DNA of 64,000 nt from Hydrangea macrophylla (GCA_033977485.1 CM066998.1:59052274-59116273); one strand, 5' to 3'; shown: positions 47,159 to 58,884, counted from the first letter of the stretch. Notes: generated by a model not told the origin, from the letters alone. Program-made: numbers and translations.

Positions 47159-50100
47159 GTATGCTTAAAGTCCTCAAGCAAGGATAGATGGTTCTTGGAT
47201 AGCGGTTGCTCTAGGCACATGACCGGAGATAAATCAAAGTTCTCCTCTCTCTCTATCCCAAGGATGGTGGAAACGTTACCTTCAGAGACAACTCCAAGGG
47301 AAAAATCATCGGCATAGGTAAAATTAGTAAGAACTCCTCTTTAACTATTGAAAATGTATTACTTGTTGATGGGTTTAAACATAATTTATTGAGCATTAGT
47401 CAATTGTGTGATAAAGGCTTTAAAGTTGTTTTTGAATCAAATTATTGCATGATTATGAACGCTAAAGATGATAAAGTGCTATTTATTGCTTATCGTGATG
47501 AAAATGTTTATACTATTGATTTTGATGATATTTCCTCTCAAGATGTTAAATGCTTCGCCGTGTTGAGTGAAACTAGTTGGCTTTGGCATAGACGATTAGG
47601 ACATGCTAGTATGGATCTCCTGTCCAATTTATCAAAAAATGATTTAGTTAAAGGTTTACCAAAAACAAAGTTTGTTAAGGATAAAATTTGTGACGCTTGT
47701 CAACTTGGAAAACAAACAAAAACTTCTTTCAAAAAGAAAAAGGAAATCTCTACTAGTAGGCCCCTTGAATTGCTTCATATGGATTTATTTGGTCCTAATC
47801 GTGTAGCTAGTATGAGTGGCAAAGTGCATGCATTTGTAATTGTTGATGACTACTCAAGATTTACATGGGTCATCTTTCTTGCTCACAAAGATGAGGCTTA
47901 CCCAAATTTTGTAAAATTTTGTAAACGTGTCCAAAATGAAAAAGGGTATGCTATCAACAATTTTAGAAGTGATAGAGGAAGAGAATTTGACAATAAAGAT
48001 ATTTCAAATTTTTGCGACAAAAATGGTTTTGGACATAAATTTTCGGCACCAAGAACTCCACAACAAAATGGTGTTGTTGAAAGAAAAAATAGATCACTTC
48101 AAGAAATGGCAAGAACTTTATTGAATGAACACTCTTTGCCACAATATTTTTGGGCCGAAGCAACTAGCACTTCATGCTATGTTATTAATCGTGTTGTTGT
48201 AAGAAACAATCTTGGTAAGACTCCCTATGAACTTTGGAAGGGTAGAAAACCTAACATCGGTTATTTTAGAGTTTTCGGTTGTAAGTGCTTCATCTTGAAT
48301 AATAAGGATAACTTAGGTAAGTTTGATGCTAAATCGGATGAGGGTATCTTCTTAGGTTATTCACAAATAAGCAAGGCATATAGAGTTTTTAATAAGAAGA
48401 CCTTAGTTGTAGAAGAGTCCATGCATGTAGTTTTTGATGAGGCTAATCCCTTCAGAAGAAAGGATGATGATGATGATGTTGTTGTAGCAAGCCCAGATGG
48501 AGCTAGTACTTCATCCTCCATTCCTTTAGAAAAGCCTAAAGAAGGTTCCCCTATCCCTCTAGAACATCCTAGAGACAATACTAGAGATGACCTTCCTAGA
48601 GATTGGAAAACCGTTCCTAGTCACCCCATAGATCAAATCATAGGTGATCCCGGTCAAGGAATAACCACTAGATCCTCTCTTAGAAACATTTGCAACAACT
48701 TAGCATTCTTATCTCAAATAGAACCTAAAAACATAGAGGAAGCCGAGCAAGATGATAGTTGGATTATGGCTATGCAAGAAGAATTGAACCAATTTGAAAG
48801 AAACCAAGTTTGGACTTTAGTTCCTAGACCTAATGATCATTCCATCATAGGAACCAAATGGGTGTTTAGGAATAAAAAGGATGAATCCGGAGTTGTGATT
48901 AGAAATAAGGCTAGATTGGTAGCCCAAGGGGATAACCAAGAAGAAGGAATAGATTATGAGGAAACCTATGCTCCTGTAGCAAGGTTAGAAGCCATTAGAA
49001 TGTTACTCGCTTTTGCTTGCCACAAAAATTTCAAACTTTTTCAAATGGATGTAAAAAGTACCTTTTTAATGGCTTTATAGCGGAAGAAGTTTATGTCAAG
49101 CAACCTCCCGGTTTTGAAAGTTCACAATTTCCCAATCATGTTTTTAAACTTTCAAAGGCTTTATATGGTTTAAAACAAGCTCCTCGTGCTTGGTATGATC
49201 GTCTCAGCAAATATTTACTTAATCTTGGATTTTCTCGAGGAAAAATTGACACCACTCTCTTTATTAAACATTCACAAAATGATATATTGCTTGTTCAAAT
49301 CTACGTGGATGATATCATCTTTGGTGCTACAAATGAGAAAATGTGTGAAGAATTTGCAAAATGCATGCAAGATGAATTTGAAATGAGTATGATGGGAGAA
49401 CTCAATTTCTTTCTTGGTTTACAAATCAAACAACACAAGGATGGTATTTTCATAAATCAATCCAAGTACATTAAAGATTTATTCAAACGATTTGGTTTTG
49501 AAAATTGCAAACCAATTGCAACTCCCATGAGTTCTTCTCTCACGCTTGACAAAGATGAATCTGGAAAACTTCTTGTTAAATAAAAATTTCTGTGGCATGA
49601 TAGGTAGTTTGTTGTATCTCACTGCTAGTAGACCGGATATTATGTTTAGTGTGTGTCTATGTGCTAGATTTCATTCTTCACCTAGAGAGTCGCATGTTGT
49701 AGCCGTTAAGCGCATTTTTAGATACTTGTTAGGTACAATTGACTTAGGTTTATGGTATCCTAAGGACACTCCCTTTGACTTAGTTAGTTATTCGGATGCG
49801 GACTTTTCCGGTTGCAAAGTGGATCGCAAGAGCACAAGTGGCACATGTCACTTTTTAAGACACTCCTTAGTCTCTTGGTTTAGTAAGAAACAAAACTCCG
49901 TAGTTTTGTCCACGGCGGAAGCCGAATATATAGCCGCCGGTAGTTGTTGTGCGCAAGTTCTTTATATGAAACAACAATTAGAAGACTTTAGACTTCTTTT
50001 TTATCACATCCCACTTAGATGCGATAACACTAGTGCGATTAGTCTCTCTAAGAATCCCATTCAGCATTCTAGAACTAATCACATTGAGATTAGACATCAT

Positions 50101-50256
50101 TTCATTAGAGACCATGTTCAAAAATGTGATGTCGAACTTGTTTTCATGAATACAAATCATCAATGGGCAGATATTTTCACTAAACCTCTTCAAGAAGATC
50201 GTTTTTGTATCATTCGTCGTGAACTAGGAATGGCCAGTCAAGCCGATGTTGTATAA
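47159..50256 (+). pseudogene. pol: Copia pol: protease, integrase, reverse transcriptase, RNase H; multiple frameshifts
   Basis: Protease: DSGCSRHMTGD near 47205, then a frameshift in CTCTCTCTATCCC (about 47246-47260). Integrase: pre-integrase WHRRLGHAS...CDACQLGKQ, then [17 protein letters not shown] and GVVERKNR supplying the D-D-E residues. [30 protein letters not shown], a one-base loss at 49061-49070 before [16 protein letters not shown], then YVDDIIFG at the active site. Another frameshift at 49576-49583 precedes RNase H (SDADFSGC, STAEAEY, RCDNTSAI, NHQWADIFTKPL), ending at 50256. All key residues survive. Decay is by indels, so the copy is not autonomous. Confidence 0.9.
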
Positions 50257-50313
50257 GTTCGTTGCTTAAACCCTCATTTCACCTCATTTTTTGCATTTCT
50301 AATTTCTGACTGC

Positions 50314-50645
50314 AATCAGTCGACTGGTTCTCGCATCAGTCGACCGGGCTCTTGTTCTTTTCAAAGTTTTTTTTAAAAATTTTCCCGATCAGTCGACTGA
50401 CTGTTTATACAGTCGACCGGATCACGAAAATATCAGTCGACTGGATTGTTTTCGTCGACTGGACCTCCTCTTTCAAAATCTCCATACCTAAACAGTCGAC
50501 TTCCTTTTTTTTCTTCAGTCAACTGAACGTTTCATTTTTCAAACTCTCTGTTTTAGACCGAGTCGACCTTATACTCACCCAGTCGACTGACGTTGCCCTA
50601 ATTTCTATTTTCAGTCGACCGTCCTCTCTTTCAGTCGACTGGACT
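50314..50645 (+). repeat. Array of CAGTCGACTG-like palindromes between pol and the 3' ORF
   Basis: About a dozen copies of CAGTCGACTG or CAGTCGACCG within roughly 330 bp, spaced 17-50 bp apart, the same motif as in the LTRs. Several are one base off (for example CAGTCAACTG near 50517). No reading frame crosses it with conserved content. Confidence 0.85.
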
Positions 50646-50849
50646 CGCGATTTTATATATATCTCTTTCGTCTTTATTTTTTTCTTACCCTAATTTCTTT
50701 TCTTTTCTTTCCAGGCGACTGATTGCCTATTCCTTCTCTCTCACTCCAATCCCTTCTCCATCACCTCTTCCCCCATTTCCAGTTCATTCCCTCCATCATT
50801 CTCCTTCTTCATCTCTCCTTCTCACCTCCGCTCCACCTAATCTGGGATT

Positions 50850-52159
50850 ATGGCACCTAAGAAGCGCAAGGAAGCCAAGGAGTCACCTTCTCAACTCCCA
50901 CCTCCTCAACGCCATCGTCCCATTCCCTACTTCATTGACGAGGGCCGCAAGCAAGACTACTTGGACATCTTCTTGCATCGCAAGATCGTCTTTGAAAAAC
51001 TCTTCCCTCAACCTTTCAAATTCTAATGGTTTGCGTCTAGGCACAGTATTTACTGCTTTGGGTTGGTCCCCTTTTTCTTGAAATTAATCAACCTATGTAC
51101 CCCAATCTTGTGCGTGAATTCTACAGTAATCTCACTGCCTCTCCCGCCCAAATCTCCTTCTCCTCTTATGTTCGTGGAGTAAAACTGTTAGTAACCCCGG
51201 ATAAAGTTGTTCAAAATTTTGGTATTCCTATGGGCACCATTCGTGCTTATGACGATAACAAATGGAATATAGGTCATGGATTTAATCCTCTTCTCGCCTG
51301 TAGACTTGTTTCTGGAAACTCCAACTTAACCCAAGCCTCAAAACCTTCTGCCTCACAACTCACATTTGAGGCTCGTCTCCTTCACCATATTCTCACATAT
51401 TATATCTTTCCCCGTGCCGGTGGCAGGGATTATGTCTCTTATTTCAATATCTTTCTTCTATGGTGCATTCTCGAAGGAAAACGTTTCGATCTTCCTACTC
51501 TTTTCTGCAAACATATCTGTGAATCGCAGAAAAAGTCGAAATCCAGCTCTCTTCCCTTTGGTATGGCTCTCACCACTATCTTCCGTCGTCCCCAGGTCCC
51601 TCTTGATGATCGTGCTCATCATGATCCTTCTCCTCATGATATCTACTCCTCCACTACTCTCTCTCTTATGGGATACAAGCTCGAGGCTAGCTCCTATGTT
51701 CCTAAAGTCTCTCGACCTCCAATTGACCCTCCTATTCTCACTACTTCCACTGATACCACCTCTGATCCTCTGACCACCTGCGCTCCATCTTCTAGTGCTC
51801 CTCCCTCCTCCACTCCTCCTCCCGCTGACGCTCCATCTTCTTCAGCTCCTCCTGCTGCTGCTGCTGATTTATCATAGCAGTTCGCCATTATCACCGCCTC
51901 TATTGACTCCCTCTCCACCACCGTCACTACACTACAGTCCACTCTTTCCTCTCGCATCTCCACACTATCCTCCGCTGTCACCTCTCAGTTTGACACTCTC
52001 CGTTCTGATATCTTGGAAATTGGCTCTACTGTGGACACGCTTCGCACCACCTCTCTTGCTACTCAGGAGCTCGTGGATCGCCGCTTATTTTAGATGCAGT
52101 CCAGTATTGACGTTGCTAGAGATGCCATTCGAGTACTTCGGAGTCGTGTTGGGTTATGA
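50850..52159 (+). pseudogene. Extra 3' ORF of the copia element, plant-transposon-protein family, decayed
   Basis: ATG at 50850 opens a basic start MAPKKRKEAKESP; after 58 codons TAA stops that frame. The domain resumes in other frames (GLRLGTVFTALGW, then from 51095 YPNLVREFYSNL, IFPRAGGRDYV, SLPFGMALTTIF). A Pro/Ser/Ala-rich linker follows. TAG codons at 51875 and 52091 interrupt a Ser/Thr-rich heptad-like tail ending at 52159. The blocks match the MULE gene at 18751-19926 in order and spacing. Its position is where Sireviruses carry an env-like ORF, but I see no signal peptide or membrane segment, so it is not envelope-like. Confidence 0.8.
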
Positions 52160-52517
52160 CAGTTTTTTTTCTCTCTTGGACTTAGGCCTTTTGTATCACC
52201 TAGTATGACATCTAGATAGATCATCTTTGGTTTTTGGGTTTAGTACAGGCTCACATTTTTTTTGTCTCTTTATACTTTCCTTTCGTGTTAAAAATGCTTC
52301 TCTGAGTATTAACATCATCTGTCTGATTATATGAAGCTCCATTTGCCATTTATGCTTGCCTTTGTATTCATGCCTTGTATAATGCTTGCATTCACTTTTG
52401 CTTCTCATGATTTCTTGGTATACCTGCCTGTTTGTGTACTAACCATGGGAAGATGATGAGACCTTTTATTTTGTGATTCCAGCACTACCCCATCCCATCC
52501 CGTCCATCAACTCACTC

Positions 52518-52740
52518 AAAGAGGGGGAGCTTTTCTCCACTCTAAGTGATTTTTTTTTGTTGATGACAAAAGGGGGAGAAAATATACTGTTACAATAATC
52601 ACTTTGATTTTTTCTATATATATGTGACATTTCATTGATTCTCATCTCTCGTTAGATCATCTATTATCTCTATTGGACAATTACTCATTATTTTTGTACC
52701 ATGAGCAACTAGTAGTTTGTCATCATCAAAAAGGGGGAGA
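52518..52740 (+). other. Multiple polypurine tracts
   Basis: AAAGAGGGGGAGC (52518-52530), AAAAGGGGGAGAAAA (52568-52582) and AAAAAGGGGGAGA (52728-52740). The last abuts the 3' LTR. Several tracts in tandem are a reported Sirevirus trait. Confidence 0.8.
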
Positions 52741-52741
52741 T

Positions 52742-53925
52742 TGTTAGCCCCAAGGGTTTTACCCTACGTAATTTTGATGATTAACAAACTATTAAGCTGA
52801 TTACTTATGTTTGCATTTAGCATGTTTTCCAAACAAATCCTAAGAATGATGATGGATATATCATGGAAGCATTGTGGAAGACTATTTCATTATTGTATTG
52901 CTCTTATAGGACTTAATGTAAAGTTGGTCAGATTGAATCTCAGAAACAAGGGCTTAAAATGGAACAAACCTTTCAAAACAAGATTATTAGAAAACAGAAG
53001 ATCAGTCGACTGATAAATTTCAACTGTCGACTGAACACAAAAAAAGTCGACTGAATCATGGTTTTTGAGGCTAGGTTCTGGTTCAGCCGTCCAGTCGACT
53101 GATAAATTTCAACAGTCGACTGGGAGCAAATTTTATCAGTCGACTGAACACAAAAAAGTCGACTGAATCATGGTTTTTGAAGCTAGGTTCTGCTTCAGCC
53201 ATCCAGTCAACTGGACCATTTTATACAGTCGACTGAATCAAAGGCGCATATTCAATGTATTTAAAAGGCAATCGACTGAATCGTAAACCCAGTCGACTGG
53301 ACCTCTGCGCAGAAACAGTAACGGCTCTTTTCCTCTGTTTTGCTTTAGCATTAAATGCTCCCACCTACCTTAAACGTTCAAATTTCTTGGAAAGAGTATA
53401 TATACTCAGTTCAAATTTGATTGTTGGACATCTTTTTACTCTCATTTTAATACACACTTGTTGCAATCAAATATTCAAGCCCTAAATCTTGAGATTTAAT
53501 CTTCTAACTCTAGAGTTCATTTGTAAAATCTTGAGAGATTATGTTGTGAGCATTTATTGTCTTCATCTACTCTACAAAGAGAGTATTTATTCAATTGTAA
53601 CCCAACATTCATCATTTCTTTAAGTTGTAAGAGGGTTGGTGTAACCCTTGCTCTAAGTGAAGGCACTATTCATTAGAGGTGTAAAAGGAGTTCAAGACGA
53701 ACTTGTAAAGAGTGGTTTGATCTTCACCCAAAGAAGATTGACTAGTGATTTCCTCAAGAGGTGTTCTTGGGGGGTGTACGTAATCCGTGGGGTGCGATTG
53801 CCGAACCACTTGAAAATTTTGGTTTGCAAGTGTCTCTTTCTCTTCTCTCCTTAATTATTGTTTTAATTAAGTATTGTGCTTTATATTAGTTTTAATTTGT
53901 CATTATTTGTAAGTATCCTTATTTC

Positions 53926-53966
<41 letters not shown>

Positions 53967-53991
53967 TCTAAGGATTACTTTTGGGCCAACA
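52742..53991 (+). repeat. 3' LTR of the copia element
   Basis: 1,250 bp, very similar to the 5' LTR. It lacks one stretch between two CAGTCGACTG copies and has a longer C homopolymer (about 53927-53963). Confidence 0.9.
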
Positions 53992-54008
53992 ATTGGGATT
54001 CAATTATA

Positions 54009-54661
54009 CTAAATCACCCAAATCATATTTGAAATTCAAATAATCTCCAACTGCAATTTCAGCTCTGTTCAAGCAAAATCAAACCCCATTTTCATATTTC
54101 GAGGACACAATCTCTATACATCTTCCTTCTTCTTGAGAGCAAACATCCGCTAAAGTAGTTTGTTGCAAATAACTAGTACTTTGTGAATCTGGTTGCATCG
54201 ACGATGCAATGGGTAAGAAAGGTAAGTGATTTAGGGTTTTTCTTCTACTAAAAGATTGAAATCTCTCATGACCCTCAAAAAGCTGTCGTTCAATGTCAGT
54301 CTACAAAATGCTAGTTTTGGGTTAAGAAGTGCAAGTGATTTAAGGTTTTCCATGCACCACATGAGTGAAATTTTGCATAATACACAAAAATTTGTTGTCG
54401 GAAATGGATTTTTCATGGGCCATTTTGTGTTCTCCTTGTTCAAATGTTTTGAAATAACTCATGTTCACATTCTTTCGAAAATTTCGCATGAGCATCAATT
54501 GCAATTTCGTCTAGAAAAAAAAACTGATTACATATGAGAAATTCACATGCTACTCGAAAACTAGTTCAGGACTCCTTGGTTGCCTAACTGTCTTTTGGAC
54601 CCCCTATCCCAATTTACCTAAAGAGTTTTATTTCAATATTTGAAAAGTTACTATACTTTAA
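54009..54661. other. Intergenic DNA, no supported gene
   Basis: ATGGGTAAGAAAG followed by GTAAGT at about 54209 could be a tiny first exon, but nothing coding follows. Otherwise unremarkable. Confidence 0.4.
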
Positions 54662-54947
54662 GGCTATGTTCGGTAGACTAGAATGACCCTTATGATGGAA
54701 TGGTCATTCATGAATTCATTTAATTCTCATGTTTGTTACCTTTTTTGTTAATAATTAATTTAAATTCAATACTAACTCCATAAATTAGGATACCATTTTA
54801 AAATAGAAATTATTGTATATCATTTCATTCCTAGTTACAACCAAACATGTGAATGGAATTCTCATTCCTATTCCATTCCGTCTTCATTCCATTCTTGAGT
54901 TTCATTCCATTCCTACCTTATTCCATTCATGTGTACCAAACGTACCG
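54662..54947. mobile_element. Tourist-like MITE (PIF/Harbinger type)
   Basis: Left end GGCTATGTTCGGTA, right end inverse CGGTACGTTTGGTA, with TAA on both sides (54659-54661, 54948-54950). The interior is rich in ATTCCATTC motifs, common in plant MITEs of the 'GTTTGGTA' kind. Confidence 0.65.
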
Positions 54948-54950
54948 TAA

Positions 54951-55442
54951 AGTACATACTTTTTAAGTTTACTCTTTGTTTTACAAACTCTCTCACTTTT
55001 CATTTGGATGTGACACAGAAATTTGAACTTTAATTAAGGCAATTGCTTATCAGGAAAAAAAAACTGGGAAAATGGAAAGTTATACATTTTTATCACATTT
55101 TCTTATATAACTTCAAAAATGGTTCCTAATTGGGGACAAAAATAGTATGAATCAACTATATGATAATACAATTGATGCATTAAAGGCGTCTTGGTCATGA
55201 AGATGTGTCTGACTGACTGTCACACAATCCAGATGATTTCTTGATAGAGTAATGCTATGCTTTTTAAATCCAAATTTTAAATCGATCTCCATCTTAAATG
55301 ATGTAGCAGTGAGTCTTCTGAATTTTAATTGGAGGATGTTGAAGTGACCCCCATAGTGGTCAATGAGTCCACTGAATTTTGATTGGTACCATATTATTTG
55401 GGATTGAGATTTAGGAAGCATATCATTACTATGATATATATC
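54951..55442. other. Intergenic DNA, no supported gene
   Basis: AT-rich. The inverted-looking AAATCCAAATTTTAAAT near 55265 may be MITE debris. Confidence 0.4.
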
Positions 55443-56034
55443 GAAGAGTGTTCTACTTTGTATATTTCTTAGCAATTTACTCCTATACTGGAATTTGTGA
55501 ACTAGACTTACATGGTGGGAACTACTGAGATTTTTCTTATGCTCGATGTGGAAAAGGTTATAGACTACATGGCTATTCGATCTTCAATGAGAATATATAC
55601 AATTAGGATTACAAGTTATTAGTGGGGCTCTTAAGTAAACAAGAAGAGTGTTCTACTTTGATTATTTCTTAGCAATTTACTCCTATACTGGAATTTGTGA
55701 ACTAGACTTACATGGTGGGAACTGCCGAGATTTTTCTTATGCTCAATGTGGAAAAGGTTATAGACTACATCGCTATTCGTTCTTCAATGAGAATAAAATT
55801 AGGATTACAAGTTATTAGTGGGGCTCTTAAGTGAACAGGAAGAGTGTTCTACTTTGTATATTTCTTAGCAATTTACTCCTATACTAGAATTTGTGAACTA
55901 GACTTACATGGTGGGAACTGCCGAGATTTTTCTTATGCTCAATGTGGAAAAGGTTATAGACTACATCGCTATTCGATCTTCAATGAGAATAAAATTAGGA
56001 TTACAAGTTATTAGTAGGGCTCTTAAGTGAACAG
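55443..56034 (+). repeat. Three-copy tandem repeat, unit about 196-200 bp
   Basis: Units start GAAGAGTGTTCTACTTTG at 55443, 55643 and 55839 and end GGGCTCTTAAGTGAACAGG, very similar to each other. The unit's last ~20 bp equal the terminal repeat of the MITE at 56385-56536. Confidence 0.9.
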
Positions 56035-56384
56035 GGTTGAGTGAATATATCCAGTGAACATATTTTTAGCCTACAAGAACCCACAGGTTAGCCAAGCTCA
56101 CGGGTCAGCGGAGTAGTCTGGGGACTTTTTTAGGCTAAATAACAGGTTCGCTGGACAAAGACTGGCTAAGATTCATTTGTGATTTTAAATCTAATGGTCC
56201 ATTTAACGCCATAGAAAATAAAAGATAGAGTAGATTAAAATTCAACATATCTTATGCATTTAGTGCCAAAAATATCACTGCATCTAGCTATTTATAGAAA
56301 ATGAATCAAAATTCCCCCAATCACTGAACGGTTAATGCCATGACATTTTTACATGTACATATATATATATATATACACACGGTC
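56035..56384. other. Degenerate MITE copy and AT-rich flank
   Basis: 56023-56160 resembles the MITE at 56385 (GTGAACAGGGTTGAGTGAA, TTTTTAGCCTA, TTTAGGCTAAA) but has lost a clean right end. The rest is AT-rich with a TA microsatellite at 56360. Confidence 0.55.
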
Positions 56385-56536
56385 AGGCTCTTAAGTGAAC
56401 ATGGTTGAGTGAACATACCTAGTGAACATTCTTTTAGCCTAAAAAAAAGTGTGGCCCCGCCGACCCGCGGGTTTTGTTTAGGCTAAAAAATATATTCACT
56501 GAGTATGTTCACTCATCACTTTTCACTTAAGAGCCT
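56385..56536. mobile_element. Foldback MITE, 152 bp
   Basis: Left AGGCTCTTAAGTGAAC, right inverse TTCACTTAAGAGCCT. Inner arms match through GAGTGAACATAC and TTTTTAGCCTAAA. The centre is CGACCCGCGGG. No clear duplication. Confidence 0.7.
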
Positions 56537-56816
56537 CACTGTTTCCCTATATATATATACTAGTAATAACCCGTGCCCTGGCACAACGACCAAAAAAATT
56601 AATAATAAAGAGATGTCCATATCAGTAATTGTTGAACTTGAGAAACTCAATCAAACGGTAATACGTATCTTTTTTCATGCATTAAATCTATGAAACCAAA
56701 AAAGTCTTGGTAACCAAATAAAAAAATACATATTTTTCTCACCGCTTTCTTTTCATTTTTCTTCAAGTATCAATGAATCAATTAAAGTCACAATTTTTTT
56801 TCGTTGCATTCTTTAA

Positions 56817-56940
56817 AGGGTGGGACTAAACACACCACATTTTCTGCTAAATACACCACCTTGTAGTATTAAAAGATAAAAAAATTTGTGAATAAATGTG
56901 GTGTATTTAGCAAAAAAGGTGGTGTATTTAGCCCCACCCT
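56817..56940. mobile_element. Foldback MITE, 124 bp
   Basis: AGGGTGGGACTAAACACACC at the left and, inverted, AGGGTGGGGCTAAATACACC at the right. CTTTAA flanks both sides (56811-56816, 56941-56946). Nearly the whole element pairs. Confidence 0.75.
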
Positions 56941-56946
56941 CTTTAA

Positions 56947-58073
56947 ATCTAAGATCTTGGGTTCCATAAAGAATAATGTCCACAAACCTCTTCACATGGT
57001 ACAACTAACAATATTTAAGAACCAAATATAGAAATCATAGCTTTATTGTCACCTCTCTCTAAAGAGCCCCATTTGTCAATGCATTTTCCAAGGTCTCTCC
57101 TTCTATGGAAGTGTCTTGGCTCTCTCGTTTTGCTAGTTGTTCCTCCCTAGGAGGGTCATTTCCCTCTCTATTGAAAGACTTGTAAGAGAGAAATAGGAAT
57201 GCAATCTACTGAATAGGTTATTGATAGATTAAAATTTTGGAAAACAAAATTCTGTAATTCGAAAAAGAAAATTAACGAAAAGGATGGACGTTAGGAGATT
57301 GTGAGGGGTCACAGTCACACTGATAAGTAAATTGGAATGGTTTTGCTCAATTAAAGAAAAGGATGTAGTCAGAGATAGATGGTGGGCTGATAAGGGGATT
57401 GCTTATTGAGCTATTGGAGGAGAGAGATTGAAATGTTTGAAGCTTAAAGAAATTGAATTGAGAAAGAGATAAGGTAAGAGATGGAGGGAGGAGAGATATA
57501 TGTTTAATGTGATATATCTTGTAGGAGTTAATACAATTAATAAAGTATCTATAGAAATTTCCCCGAAAATCCCTATCTACTAAACGTTTTTTGATTAGGT
57601 CCACTCTTATTATCATGTTACTAATAGGTCCAAATCAATGCAAAATCCCTAATTCTTTTTAAATTCCCCCAAATTTGGTTATTTAAATGACATTTTTAAC
57701 CTTTACATATATATATATATATATAGGATGACATATATCTATATCATCCAGCATATAGTCAAAGTTATCCCTATAATTAAGGGATTAACAATCCACAATT
57801 ATTAGTTACATATATATATATATATATGGATATAGGTGGTTATATATGGAGTTATTCTTATCCCATTAATTGTGGAGTTATTTTTGGAACAAACTATGAT
57901 TACCATGATTGTAGGTATACACATTTGAATGGAGATTTAATTTGTAGTGGACTCTTTTTGTTTTGGTAAGCTGTCATCCACATCTTTAATGATTTCCATA
58001 TCTTTAGTGCCACGTCAAATATTTGTTAGATTATCCATTGCTAATTTTTTCGTTCAATGTAATTTTGGAAATC
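56947..58073. other. Intergenic DNA inside the Helitron-like block
   Basis: AT-rich, with TA microsatellites at 57705-57724 and 57808-57827. No supported gene; frames on either strand look accidental. Confidence 0.45.
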
Positions 58074-58254
58074 AGTGTATAATTTTACACTACATTATCA
58101 GTGTAAAATTTTCACTACATTTCATAACTTTATACATATATATATATAGTATATAAAAGAGTACTTAATGATTGCCATTATAATTTTAACACTGCATTAT
58201 GAATGACTATAAGAGGAGAATTTTACACTATAGTATATTTTTACAATGCATTGC

Positions 58255-58286
<32 letters not shown>

Positions 58287-58536
58287 CAAATCAGTGAAAA
58301 ATAATATAAGAGTCAAATCTTACTAGCTATAGTTTTTACACTAAAAAACAACACAATAGTCAAATCTTGATAGCTACAATTTTTACACTGAAAATCAGTG
58401 AACAAATGTAAAATCAACATATTTTTACACTAAAAAATCAGTCAAATCCAATATTCAAAAAAAAAAAAAAAAAAGAGGGAGAGAGACTAATGTAAGAGTA
58501 CAAGAACTAGCATTAGTGTATAATTTTACACTACAT
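58074..58536. repeat. Segment bounded by AGTGTATAATTTTACACT repeats
   Basis: AGTGTATAATTTTACACTAC occurs at 58074 and 58515, with degenerate copies between (TTTTTACACTAAAAA, CAGTGTAAAATTTT). The motif is nearly self-complementary, so this may be a decayed MITE or a tandem array. An A homopolymer of about 27 lies at 58260-58285. Confidence 0.55.
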
Positions 58537-58544
58537 CTGCAGAA

Positions 58545-58807
58545 ACTTAGAGGACCAACAGAAAATAGAGAATTTGCAGAACAGATCGGCGATGACTCCA
58601 TTAGAGCCTAACACGCCTCTAGCAGATCGGGATGCATCGCTCTGAATCTCGGACTCAACGGCGAAGATGGCGACAACGATAAATAGTCCAATATATCCGT
58701 CATCCATTGCTCATGTACGCCACGAAGCTTCTTTCTACACCAACGAAGCACTCACGTTCGTCGGTGCTTGATCGTCGGAAACAATCCTTGAAACAGCAAC
58801 TGGCCGA

Positions 58808-58884
<77 letters not shown>

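Larger units (their letters stand above)
44145..53991 (+). mobile_element. Full-length Ty1/copia retrotransposon, Sirevirus-like, 9.85 kb
   Basis: LTRs at 44145-45402 and 52742-53991 start TGTTAGCC and end CCAACA, with a perfect 5-bp duplication ATTGG (44140-44144, 53992-53996). Order: PBS, gag with two zinc knuckles, protease, integrase, RT, RNase H, then about 2.5 kb with an extra ORF and at least three purine tracts. The copia gene order, long gag, extra 3' ORF and multiple polypurine tracts fit the Sirevirus lineage. Several frameshifts and stops make this copy defective. Confidence 0.9.

Noticed and set aside
50850..52159. Envelope-like protein of the Sirevirus
   Set aside because: Position fits, but no signal peptide or transmembrane segment is visible and the blocks match the plant-transposon-protein family instead.
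54205..54225. ATGGGTAAGAAAG then GTAAGT as a first exon (IQD-like MGKKG start)
   Set aside because: No acceptable downstream exon or conserved domain; too short to support.
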